A DNA stretch of 64,000 nt from assembly GCA_902558815.1 (NCBI GenBank), contig CACEFF010000002.1, forward strand, positions 33,969 through 97,968, written 5' to 3'. Under the pieces are notes generated by a model. It was not told the origin of the DNA and did no database searches. It saw only the letters and a program-made list of their open reading frames with translations. The translations under genes were made by a program, and so were the position numbers. The stretch comes from an uncultured Pelagibacteraceae bacterium. GTDB taxonomy: Bacteria; Pseudomonadota; Alphaproteobacteria; Pelagibacterales; Pelagibacteraceae. The first letter of the stretch is position 1. Every line of letters starts with the position of its first letter. Of the stretch, positions 28,687 through 37,014 are shown piece by piece.

Positions 28687-30121
28687 TCCTAAATTAAAAG
28701 AGGAATGTGGAGTATTTGGTATTAGTAATGCTTCAGATGCCTCTGCTTTGACAGCACTTGGACTTCACGCTCTTCAGCACCGGGGTCAAGAAGGATGTGG
28801 AATAGTCTCTTTTGATGGTAAGAATTATTATTCAGAAAAAAGATTTGGTCTAGTGGGAGATAATTTTAATAAAGAAAAAGTCCTCAATAATCTTAAGGGT
28901 AATTACGCTATTGGCCATAATCGTTACAGTACAACTGGAAATAATACTCTTAGAAATATTCAACCCTTTTTTGCCGACACAAATGCTGGTGGTATAGGTG
29001 TTGCTCATAATGGAAACTTAACAAATTCAATTTCATTAAGAAATAAATTGGTTGAAGAAGGTGCTATATTTTATACTACCTCAGATACTGAAACAATTGT
29101 TCAATTAATTGCGAAATCTAAAAGATCAAAGACAATTGATAAAGTTGTAGATGCTATATTTCAAATACAAGGAGGATATGCTTTGGTAATGCTTACTCAA
29201 AACTCTTTGATAGGAGTAAGAGATCCATATGGAATAAGACCACTGATAATTGGTAAATTAGGTAAGAGTTATGTTTTAGCATCCGAAACTTGTGCTTTAG
29301 ATATTATTGGAGCAAAATTTTTAAGAGAAGTTGAAAATGGTGAAATAGTTTTTATAGAAAATAATGAATTAACGAGTATCAAACCTTTTCCCCCAAAAAA
29401 AGTAAGGCCATGTGTTTTTGAATATATATATTTTGCAAGACCAGATAGTCTTATAGATAACAAAACTGCTTACGAACATAGAAAAAACTTAGGGAAAGAA
29501 CTTGCAAATGAGAATAATATTAATGCCGATATAGTGGTGCCTGTGCCAGACTCTGGTAATGCAGCTGCCTTAGGATTTTCTCAAAAATTGAAGATTAATT
29601 TTGAACATGGTCTCATAAGAAATCATTATGTTGGTCGAACTTTTATTGAGCCTAGTCAAAAAATTAGAAGTTTAGGTGTAAAACTAAAATTAAATGCAAA
29701 TGAAACAACAATTAAAAATAAAAAGATAATTCTTATTGATGATTCGTTGGTGAGAGGAACTACATCGCATAAGATTGTTAAAATGCTTTATGACGCTGGA
29801 GCAAAAGAAGTTCATGTAAGAATCGCTTGTCCAGAAATAAGATATCCAGATTTTTATGGAGTAGACACTCCTACTAAAAAAGAACTTCTTGCAGCAAACA
29901 AATCTAATGATGAGATATGTAAATATATAGGAGCTAAATCTCTAAAGTTTTTATCAATAGATGGTTTGTATAGAGCCATTGGTTTTGAGAAAAGAAATGA
30001 TACTTATCCACAACTAACAGATCATTACTTCACAGGAGATTATCCTGTAAAACCAGTTGATGAATTAGGTGATAGTAAAATAACACAATTATCATTATTG
30101 AGCACCGCATCAAACAACTAA
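28640..30121 (+). CDS. purF: Amidophosphoribosyltransferase
   Basis: 493 aa. First step of purine synthesis: PRPP plus glutamine to phosphoribosylamine. The Ntn nucleophile Cys lies in EECGVFGI at residue 23, so the chain begins with a propeptide that must be removed. HRGQEGCGI and the PRPP site IILIDDSLVRGTTS are intact. The ATG at 28640 lies 47 bp inside cvpA; an in-frame TTG 33 bp downstream would shorten the propeptide and is an alternative start. The C-terminus reads YFTGDYP without the Fe-S cysteines of the Bacillus type. Confidence 0.96.
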   Translation: MKKHIKTQKRKLKNFDPKLKEECGVFGISNASDASALTALGLHALQHRGQEGCGIVSFDGKNYYSEKRFGLVGDNFNKEKVLNNLKGNYAIGHNRYSTTGNNTLRNIQPFFADTNAGGIGVAHNGNLTNSISLRNKLVEEGAIFYTTSDTETIVQLIAKSKRSKTIDKVVDAIFQIQGGYALVMLTQNSLIGVRDPYGIRPLIIGKLGKSYVLASETCALDIIGAKFLREVENGEIVFIENNELTSIKPFPPKKVRPCVFEYIYFARPDSLIDNKTAYEHRKNLGKELANENNINADIVVPVPDSGNAAALGFSQKLKINFEHGLIRNHYVGRTFIEPSQKIRSLGVKLKLNANETTIKNKKIILIDDSLVRGTTSHKIVKMLYDAGAKEVHVRIACPEIRYPDFYGVDTPTKKELLAANKSNDEICKYIGAKSLKFLSIDGLYRAIGFEKRNDTYPQLTDHYFTGDYPVKPVDELGDSKITQLSLLSTASNN

Positions 30122-30123
30122 AA

Positions 30124-30681
30124 ATGAAAAAAGTAAGTTTTACAGAAATGAAAAATGGAACTAAGGATGATTATCTTTTTTTAGATAAACATGAAAAAGA
30201 TTTTGCTAACAAAACCTCGGATAGAATATTAGATTTTATGTCTAATCTTACTGAGACGCTAGAAGGTTACCAAATATCAAGATTAGAACATTCACTTCAA
30301 AGTGCAACTAGAGCCTATAATAATGGTGAAAGTGAAGAAATGGTTGTTGCGGCTTTATTGCATGATATTGGAGATGAACTTGCCCCGATGAATCATTCTG
30401 AATATGCGGCATCAATTCTTAAACCATATGTTTCTGAAAAAACTCATTGGATAATAGAAAAACATGGAGAATTTCAGATGTATTATTATGCCCATCACTT
30501 AGGTGGAAATAGAAATAAAAGAGATGATTATAAAGATCACAAATATTATAATGACACAATCAATTTTTGTGAAAAATATGATCAAAATTCATTTGATCCT
30601 AATTATAAATCATTGCCATTGGAGTTCTTTAGACCAATAGTTAAAAAAATATTTTCTAGAAAGCCGTATTCTTTACTTTAA
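30124..30681 (+). CDS. HD-domain protein resembling the PhnZ/TmpB mixed-valent diiron oxygenase family
   Basis: 185 aa. Metal-ligand pattern of an HD domain: His56 in ISRLEHSLQSA, His80-Asp81 in ALLHDIGDE, His91 in MNHSEYA, His114 in IEKHGEFQ and a later Asp (153 or 158). The LEHSLQSA segment and H-24-HD spacing match my memory of PhnZ, the HD oxygenase that cleaves 1-hydroxy-2-aminoethylphosphonate, rather than plain phosphohydrolases. The PhnZ substrate-gating Tyr and Glu (10 and 7 residues before the first His) are Leu46 and Tyr49 here, so the substrate must differ or the enzyme may be a hydrolase. It lies 2 bp after purF and 30 bp before gshA. Confidence 0.7.
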   Translation: MKKVSFTEMKNGTKDDYLFLDKHEKDFANKTSDRILDFMSNLTETLEGYQISRLEHSLQSATRAYNNGESEEMVVAALLHDIGDELAPMNHSEYAASILKPYVSEKTHWIIEKHGEFQMYYYAHHLGGNRNKRDDYKDHKYYNDTINFCEKYDQNSFDPNYKSLPLEFFRPIVKKIFSRKPYSLL

Positions 30682-30711
30682 ATCTACTAATAAAGTACTA
30701 TTTAATATCTA

Positions 30712-32007
30712 ATGATCTCAACCAAAGAACAAATAATAGAATATTTTAAAACTGGTATTAAGGAAACTAAAAATTTTAAAATCGGGATTGAACATGAAAA
30801 ATTTCTATTTAATAACGAAGATAACAAAAGAGTAAATTACTCTAAAATAAAAGAAATGTTTGCAGCCTTACTTGAGTTTGGCTGGCATCCAGTTTTAGAA
30901 AAAGAAAATATAATTGGTTTAAACAAAGATGGTAAAAATATTACTCTTGAGCCTGGAAATCAAATTGAGCTATCTGGAGATAAATTAAATAATATCCATG
31001 AAGCATGTGCAGAGTCACATGATTATTTATTTGAGCTAAGACAAGTAACAAAAAAAATAGGTATTAAGATCGTAAGTGCAGGGTTTGATCCAATTTCAAA
31101 ACTTAATGAAGTTCCTAAAAATCCAAAAAAAAGATATGAATTAATGACAAAAGATATGCCTGAAGGAGGTGAGTTAAGTCTTGATATGATGTATAGAACT
31201 TGTGGAACCCAACTCAATATTGATTACAATTCAGAACAAGATTTTATTAAAAAATTTCAAATTGTTAATTCAATTGTTCCAATTACAATTGCTTTATTTG
31301 CTAATTCTTCAATTAAAGAAAAACAAAATAGCAATTATTTATCATACCGATCTAAAGTTTGGCAAAACACATCAAGAGGAGGATTACCAAAAGTTTTTTT
31401 TGAAAATTTAAATTTTGAAAAATATTCTGAATTTGTCATGAATTTTCCAATTCTATTTATTCAAGAAAAAGAAAATTATATTTCTGGAAAAAAATATATA
31501 TTTAAAGATTTTATGAATGGTAAAATTAAAGAGATCAAAAATCGTTTACCAAATGAAAATGATTTATCCACTCATCTTAGTACAATCTTCACAGAGAATA
31601 GATTAAAAAAATACATAGAACTTAGATCAATGGATACATGTGGGTGGGATTGTTTATGTTCAGGTCCTGCTTTTAATGTTGGAATGTTATATGGTAATCT
31701 TGATGAGGTTTATGAATTGATATCTAAATGGGATAAAAATAAAATAATTAATGCTTATTTAGATGCTCCTAAAAAGGGATTTAACACTCAATTAATGGGT
31801 AAAGACCTTCTTTACTGGGCCTCACAATTACTAGCTTTATCTAAAAAAGGTTTAGAAAAAAGAGATTTGATCAACAAAAGTAAAAAAAATGAAACTTTAT
31901 TTCTCAATCACTTACAAAAAGTAATTGATAATAAAGAAACAAATGCAGATCATATGATTAGTAAATTTTCTAAAAATGAAGATTTAAGTGTATTGTATGA
32001 CAAATAA
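30712..32007 (+). CDS. gshA: Glutamate-cysteine ligase (plant/alphaproteobacterial GCS2 type)
   Basis: 431 aa. It makes gamma-glutamylcysteine, the first step of glutathione synthesis. N-terminal GIEHEKFLF, GNQIELSGD, SLDMMYRTCGTQLNIDY and IELRSMDTCGWDCLCSGPAF are typical of the plant-type enzyme common in Alphaproteobacteria. gshB overlaps its end by 11 bp, so both steps of the pathway are in one unit. Confidence 0.93.
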   Translation: MISTKEQIIEYFKTGIKETKNFKIGIEHEKFLFNNEDNKRVNYSKIKEMFAALLEFGWHPVLEKENIIGLNKDGKNITLEPGNQIELSGDKLNNIHEACAESHDYLFELRQVTKKIGIKIVSAGFDPISKLNEVPKNPKKRYELMTKDMPEGGELSLDMMYRTCGTQLNIDYNSEQDFIKKFQIVNSIVPITIALFANSSIKEKQNSNYLSYRSKVWQNTSRGGLPKVFFENLNFEKYSEFVMNFPILFIQEKENYISGKKYIFKDFMNGKIKEIKNRLPNENDLSTHLSTIFTENRLKKYIELRSMDTCGWDCLCSGPAFNVGMLYGNLDEVYELISKWDKNKIINAYLDAPKKGFNTQLMGKDLLYWASQLLALSKKGLEKRDLINKSKKNETLFLNHLQKVIDNKETNADHMISKFSKNEDLSVLYDK

Positions 32008-32924
32008 TATTGTTGCTATCCAAGGTAATCATCCTTCTAGACTTAACCCAATAACTGATACAAGTATTTTTTTAGCAAAAGAAATTCAGAGTAAAAATTA
32101 TAAAATATTTTATTATGATCCTAAAAATTTATCAATAATTAATTCTAAAGTCATAGCTGAAGGGTTTTTTATTAAGTTTACGTATAAACAAAAAAAGTTT
32201 TTTAAAATAATAAAAAAACAAAAGTTAGATCTTACAAAATGCAAGTTTATCTTGATAAGACAAGATCCTCCATTTAATCTAGAATATATTTCAACAACTT
32301 ACATTTTAGACTCAATCAAAACTAAGGTAAGAGTTGTTAATGATCCATCATCAATTAGAACTATATCTGAAAAACTTTATTCAGCTAAATATCAAAAATT
32401 TATGCCTAATACTATTTTTACTCAAAATATTAATGAAATAAAAAAATTTTTTAAAAAAAACAAGAAAGTTATATTAAAACCTATCAATAGTTATAGTGGA
32501 AATAATATTCATTTATTAAAAAAATTTGATTTAAAGTTAATTAAAAAGTTTATAAAAAAACATGACTATATAATTTGTCAAAAATATTTACCAAAAATAA
32601 TACATGGGGATAAAAGAGTTTTTTTAATTAATGGTAAAATTGTAGGTGCAATATCAAGAGTTCCAAAAAAAGGTTCTTTTTTAAGTAATATGAGCAAAGG
32701 AGCTAAACCAATCAATACAAAAATGACTATAGTAGAAAAGAGAATATCAAAACTGGTTGCTAATGATTTAAAAAAAGAAAATATTTTTTTTTGCTGGAAT
32801 TGATTTTATTGATCAAAAACTAAATGGTGATATCAATGTTACATCCCCTACTGGTTTAAAAACCTATTATGATTTAACAAAGATTAATTTAGCTAAAATA
32901 TTTTGGAAAGAACTTAAAGCTTGA
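31997..32924 (+). pseudogene. gshB: Glutathione synthetase, frameshifted at a T9 run near its 3' end
   Basis: ATP-grasp enzyme joining gamma-glutamylcysteine and glycine. The first frame runs from ATG 31997 (with a GTG 9 bp upstream) through IAIQG-type N-terminus, FILIRQDPPFN, RVVNDPSSIRT, VILKPINSYSGN and LINGKIVGAISRVP, then stops at 32803 after FFCWN. The next frame continues without a gap as AGIDFIDQKLNGDINVTSPT and ends LKA-stop at 32924, exactly the expected GshB C-terminus (GID..G...INVTSPTG). The shift sits in nine T at 32784-32792; eight T would restore one 308-codon frame. This may be a sequencing or assembly indel, a true null, or rescued by slippage. The stop overlaps the TTG start of the next gene. 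Confidence 0.9.
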
Positions 32925-33781
32925 AAAATTTAACTGATCAGTATAAAGGATCTTTACTTGCGTTTATTGCAGTAATTTTTATCACTCCAGACTCTTTATT
33001 TATAAGACTTTCAAATGTAGATACTTGGGGGCTAGTTTTTTATAGAGGTATTATCCCTTTTTTTACAGTTTTTTTAGGTATGCTGATAATTTATAAATTA
33101 AATTTTTTTAAGATACTTTTATCTAGCGGATATCATGGATTAATTTATGTTGGAACATTTAGTATAACAAATATTACCTTTGTTGTTTCAATACAAAATA
33201 CTAATGTGGCAAATACTTTGGTCATGATTGCTACAGCTCCAATGTTGTCAGCTATTCTTGGGGCAATTTTTTTAAAAGAACCTCCAGATAAAAAAACATG
33301 GATTTCTATTATTATTACATTTATTGCAATAATTTATATTTTTTCTGACTCTTTAAAATTAGGAAATTTCTATGGAGATATTTTAGGATTTATCACGGCT
33401 ATCGGACTAGCTGTTGGAGCAGTAACAATCCGCGCGGCGAAATCTAAAAATTTAGTGCCAGCAGCTGTAGTAGGTAAATTATTTGTAGCCACTTTTGCTC
33501 TATTTTTCATTGAAAGTTTTGTTCTTGAAAATAAAGACTTAATTATTGTCCCTTTAATGTGCATTCTATGTGTTGCTATACCTTTTGTATTAGTCACAAT
33601 AGCCCCCAGATTTATACCAGCTGCAGAGGTAAATTTATTTTTCTTATTAGAGACAATTATAGGTCCAATATGGGTTTGGATGATAATTAAAGAACAGCCA
33701 AGTGTTGAGACACTTTATGGAGGTGCAGTTATAATTATCACAATCGCTACTCATTCTTTTTTAAAGCTTAGAAATTCATAA
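32921..33781 (+). CDS. EamA-type DMT-superfamily permease (first of four in the window)
   Basis: 286 aa from TTG 32921 (TTGA overlap with the restored gshB stop), supporting translational coupling to the glutathione genes. Ten hydrophobic segments form two EamA repeats; the N-terminal repeat carries FYRGIIPFFTVFL and the C-terminal repeat AEVNLFFLLETIIGPIWVW, the usual end-of-repeat motif. Drug/metabolite transporters export or import small metabolites; substrate not predictable. Its position after gshAB makes a thiol or amino-acid derivative a reasonable guess only. Confidence 0.85.
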   Translation: MKNLTDQYKGSLLAFIAVIFITPDSLFIRLSNVDTWGLVFYRGIIPFFTVFLGMLIIYKLNFFKILLSSGYHGLIYVGTFSITNITFVVSIQNTNVANTLVMIATAPMLSAILGAIFLKEPPDKKTWISIIITFIAIIYIFSDSLKLGNFYGDILGFITAIGLAVGAVTIRAAKSKNLVPAAVVGKLFVATFALFFIESFVLENKDLIIVPLMCILCVAIPFVLVTIAPRFIPAAEVNLFFLLETIIGPIWVWMIIKEQPSVETLYGGAVIIITIATHSFLKLRNS

Positions 33782-33839
33782 GCTTGTCACAATTAAGACT
33801 TGATTTAATAATACATCGCGAATAGTTACATCGGTTTTT

Positions 33840-35135
33840 ATGAATAAAGTTTTAAAAAATTCTTGGGCGCTATTTTTAGGGATGGGTTGCTTAATGATGG
33901 CTTATGGTTTTCAAAGCTCATTATTAGGTGTGAGAGCTGTACAAGAAGAATTTAGTTTAACAGCAACTGGGTTTATGATGTCTGGCTATTTTGTTGGATA
34001 TTTTATAGGTGCAGCAACCATTCCAAACATTGTTTCTAGAGTTGGCCATATTAGAGTCTTTGCAGCTTTTGCATCATTAGCTTCATTGGTAATTTTGATA
34101 CACTCTATTTTAATTAATCCATTTATCTGGTTTTTATTAAGAGTTCTTACAGGAATAAGTATGGTTTGTATTTATACAGTTGCTGAGAGTTGGTTGAATG
34201 ATAGATCAACAAATAAAAATAGAGGAAGTGTACTATCAATATATATGGTCATTTTATATGGTTCGATGGGCACTGGAATGTTTCTTCTTAATTTTAGCAG
34301 TCCAGAAAATTTTCAGCCTTTTATTTTGATATCAGTAATTACTTCAATTGCTCTAATTCCTATCTTGCTTACTAAAAAAAAACCACCAACTTTTAAAAAG
34401 ATTAAAGCAATGAAGCTTATGGATCTTTATGAGGTATCTCCTTTCGGTATGGTAAGCTCTTTTTTCTATGGAACAATACAAGCAGCTTTGTTCACTTTAT
34501 TAGCAGTATATGCAACATCAATGAATTTTACGATACTTGAAATATCTATTGTAACATTTTTGTTAGCAATCTCTGGTGCAGTATCTCAATTTCCAGTTGG
34601 AAAAATATCTGACATGTATGATAGAAGAAAGGTAATAGTTATTTCTACATTTGGTGCATCTACATTTGCTCTTCTTGCGATATTAGTTTCAAGACAAATG
34701 TATTTACCAGATGGGTTAGCAACAAGTAAAACTTGGTTTTATATCTTTTTAATTCTTTTTTCTTTTTGTAGTTTACCTATGTTTTCACAAATTTTAGCAC
34801 ATACTAATGATTATATTCCAAAAGAAAAATTTGTAGCAGCGGGTGCAGGACTTCAATTTGTGTTTGGATTAGGGGCTATGAGTGGTCCATTTTTATGCTC
34901 AATATTCATGGACGTGGTTGGTCCGAATGGATTTTTTGTTTTTCTTCTTTTCTTTCATGGAATTATAGGAGTTTTTGGAATTTATAGAATGAGAGTAAGA
35001 CAAACTGTAGAAAATCCAGACTCTCAATTTGTTGCTATGCCATCAACAATTACACCTGCAGGTATTGAGCTTAACCCTGTAACAGAACCAATAGAAGAAC
35101 CTGCTAAAGAGGAGGAAGAAAAAGTGGTTAATTAA
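33840..35135 (+). CDS. Major facilitator superfamily transporter (YcaD-like)
   Basis: 431 aa with about twelve TM segments. N-terminal LFLGMGCLMMAYGFQSSLLG and GYFVGYFIGAATIPNIVSRVGHIR, and the loop KISDMYDRRKVIVIS between halves, match the YcaD-type MFS group. The tail is acidic (EPIEEPAKEEEEK). No substrate can be read from the sequence. It stands alone between a DMT permease and the cmk-like gene, overlapping the latter tail-to-tail by 8 bp. Confidence 0.85.
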   Translation: MNKVLKNSWALFLGMGCLMMAYGFQSSLLGVRAVQEEFSLTATGFMMSGYFVGYFIGAATIPNIVSRVGHIRVFAAFASLASLVILIHSILINPFIWFLLRVLTGISMVCIYTVAESWLNDRSTNKNRGSVLSIYMVILYGSMGTGMFLLNFSSPENFQPFILISVITSIALIPILLTKKKPPTFKKIKAMKLMDLYEVSPFGMVSSFFYGTIQAALFTLLAVYATSMNFTILEISIVTFLLAISGAVSQFPVGKISDMYDRRKVIVISTFGASTFALLAILVSRQMYLPDGLATSKTWFYIFLILFSFCSLPMFSQILAHTNDYIPKEKFVAAGAGLQFVFGLGAMSGPFLCSIFMDVVGPNGFFVFLLFFHGIIGVFGIYRMRVRQTVENPDSQFVAMPSTITPAGIELNPVTEPIEEPAKEEEEKVVN

Positions 35136-35763
35136 TTTTGTCTATATGTTTAGACATTTTTGATAAAACTTGTTTTTTAGACAATTTATCTGTTCTGATC
35201 AAAATTGCATTTTTAACTTTAATCAAGGGACTATTTTTTCTTTTTTTGTCCATTTGTGTTCTTTTTTGAAGAGATTTTTTAACTTCTTTAAGAGGGACTT
35301 TTTTTTTAATATCTATCCATCTTCTATAGCTAGCTATATTAAGATTGCATGTGAAGTAAAATGCTAAATCATATTTAGGATTTTTGGATAAAATTTTACT
35401 TGCAATATCTCTTCCCTCAATACAAATTCTTTTATTATTTTTAATTATTTTTTTTTGAAAATTATTAACTAATTTTCTTATCTTTTTATTTTTTGCTAAA
35501 GTAGCAACATGATTGCTAATCTTTTCAGAATGTAAATTTTGTTTAGATATCATTTTGTACGAAACTTTTTTGAGTCTTGTGTTTATAAATGAAATAAAAT
35601 TTTTAGGCTTATGTTTAATGATTAATTTACTTCCATATCTATAAAGTAGACCAGAATTGACTAGTAATAGCTTGTACTTTTTTGAAATAAGCTTTGCGGC
35701 TGTGCTTTTTCCACTTCCAGACTCTCCATCACATGCAATTATTAATTTCTTAAATTTTTTCAC
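35128..35763 (-). CDS. Cytidylate kinase-like nucleoside monophosphate kinase
   Basis: 211 aa. The P-loop is CDGESGSGKSTAAK where Cmk usually has GPAASGKGT; NSGLLYRYG matches the DTGALYRA element; CIEGRDIASKIL is the hallmark Cmk motif; YRRWIDIKK and KRTQMDKKRKNSPLIK match the DxxRxxxPL region with Asp-Lys changes. So it phosphorylates CMP/dCMP or a related nucleotide. The canonical alphaproteobacterial cmk lies next to rpsA, and this copy is isolated, so it may be a divergent second copy. No close neighbours share its strand. Confidence 0.7.
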   Translation of the reverse strand: MKKFKKLIIACDGESGSGKSTAAKLISKKYKLLLVNSGLLYRYGSKLIIKHKPKNFISFINTRLKKVSYKMISKQNLHSEKISNHVATLAKNKKIRKLVNNFQKKIIKNNKRICIEGRDIASKILSKNPKYDLAFYFTCNLNIASYRRWIDIKKKVPLKEVKKSLQKRTQMDKKRKNSPLIKVKNAILIRTDKLSKKQVLSKMSKHIDKIN

Positions 35764-35937
35764 TTGAACTTAATAGTATTTAGAATGATTTAATGCAAAA
35801 AAAATATCATAAAAATAATGAATTATTAGACAATAATCACTTTCAGGTTGAAACTCAAAATAGTCACTGAGAAAAAATTTTTTTAATAGATACTATTGAA
35901 TCACCTTCAATTCTTTGTTCAAATACCTTTTTAAAAA
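35764..35937. other. Intergenic gap, no recognised element
   Basis: 174 bp between divergent genes, one of the largest gaps in this compact window. It is AT-rich with short homopolymers and must hold promoters for the kinase (minus) and the coiled-coil gene (plus). A 25-codon ORF (35793-35870) is present but looks like chance. I see no RNA gene, riboswitch or clear terminator. Confidence 0.6.
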
Positions 35938-36687
35938 ATGCCTAAGAAAAAAAATATAAAATCAAAAACTAAAAGAAACAATTCTAGACCTAATACTGGT
36001 TTAGCAAAAATTGCAACAATAACGACTAAATCTCTTAGTAGTGCGTTTGTAAACTTTAAAAAAAATCAAGAAATTAAAAAAATTAAAGAGATAAAATTAA
36101 AAAAATTACAAGAAAATAATCAACTTATTAAAGATAGAAAAGAATTAAAAATTTGGGAGGAAAAATTAAAAAAAGAAGATAATAAATTAAGATTAAAAGA
36201 GGACGAATTGAGAATTCAAGAAAAAAATTTAAGGTCTAAGGATGAACAATTAAAAATTGAAAGTGAGAGATTAATTAAAAAAGATGAAAACTTAATTTTA
36301 ATAACTAACGATATAAGAAATAAAGAAAAAGATCTTAAATCAAAAGAAGAACAACAAAATAGAAAAGATTTAGATTTAAAAATTAGAGAAGAAGAACAAA
36401 AAAATATTGAATTAAAAGAAAAGAGAAAACGAGAAAGAACATTAAGATTAATAAAAGAAGAGGAGAAAAAACAAAAGGAATTAGAATTTATTAAAATTAA
36501 AGAGTGGGAAGAAAAGTTTGATAGAGAACAAAAGGCAAGAGAGCATCGAGAAAATTTAAGAGAACAAAGACTTAGACAAAATGAATTAGAAAAATTAAGG
36601 TCTTTAGAAGAAAAAGAAAAAACTGTTGAAAATAACTTCACTTCTGGTTTAGAAAAATTTGATATAAATAAAACTAAGGAAAATTAA
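35938..36687 (+). CDS. Highly charged heptad-repeat coiled-coil protein
   Basis: 249 aa of unknown function. The first 20 residues are strongly basic (PKKKNIKSKTKRNNSR), then a less charged segment (about 20-40). From residue 70 a Leu or Ile recurs at every seventh position (70, 77, 84, 91, 98, 105, 112, 119, 126, 133, then 147) inside Lys/Glu/Arg-rich heptads such as LKEDELR and IQEKNLR. This predicts a long single helix or zipper-like coiled coil. No signal peptide, TM segment or enzyme motif. It is probably cytoplasmic; the basic head could bind nucleic acid, which is inference. Confidence 0.75.
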   Translation: MPKKKNIKSKTKRNNSRPNTGLAKIATITTKSLSSAFVNFKKNQEIKKIKEIKLKKLQENNQLIKDRKELKIWEEKLKKEDNKLRLKEDELRIQEKNLRSKDEQLKIESERLIKKDENLILITNDIRNKEKDLKSKEEQQNRKDLDLKIREEEQKNIELKEKRKRERTLRLIKEEEKKQKELEFIKIKEWEEKFDREQKAREHRENLREQRLRQNELEKLRSLEEKEKTVENNFTSGLEKFDINKTKEN

Positions 36688-36729
36688 AAACTTATCTAAT
36701 ATTTTCAATATCTCCCTTCATTTATTATA

Positions 36730-36957
36730 ATGAATAAAGAAAATTCTAATAATTTGTGGAAAATTATTCAAAAAGCTGGTGATTTTTTGTCAGGACAATT
36801 ACCTGATCACCCAAACCATCCAAAAGGGCGTAACGCTTATGCTCATGTAGCTTTATGTGTTAAAGAAAAATTTAACTCTAGTTATAAAGATATTCCAGAC
36901 GAAAAATTTAATGAAGTAGTGGAATTTATTGAATTTTTGAAAAAAAATCCAAACTAA
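36730..36957 (+). CDS. Small hypothetical protein (75 aa)
   Basis: Unrecognised. A soluble protein with mixed composition and a motif-like centre, LPDHPNHPKGRNAYAHVA, that is rich in Pro, His and Asn and unlike the low-complexity Lys/Asn background, followed by a C-terminal helix (DEKFNEVVEFIEFLKK). The good residue balance and the 42 bp spacing after the previous gene suggest a genuine gene. The three His could bind a metal, speculation only. Confidence 0.65.
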   Translation: MNKENSNNLWKIIQKAGDFLSGQLPDHPNHPKGRNAYAHVALCVKEKFNSSYKDIPDEKFNEVVEFIEFLKKNPN

Positions 36958-37014
36958 TTTGATCTGCTAATTAATTATATTTCTCAAATTACGATTACGT
37001 TCAGTCAATACATT

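Noticed and set aside
35793..35870. 25-codon ORF in the gap before the coiled-coil gene
   Set aside because: No RBS, polar low-information peptide, and expected by chance in a 174 bp AT-rich gap.
35873..35884. A-run followed by T-run resembling a terminator stem
   Set aside because: Pure A/T pairing with no loop; such tracts occur throughout this genome.
36216..36641. 141-codon antisense ORF over the heptad-repeat gene
   Set aside because: Ser/Phe/Leu-only composition is the mirror of Lys/Glu/Leu codons on the plus strand.
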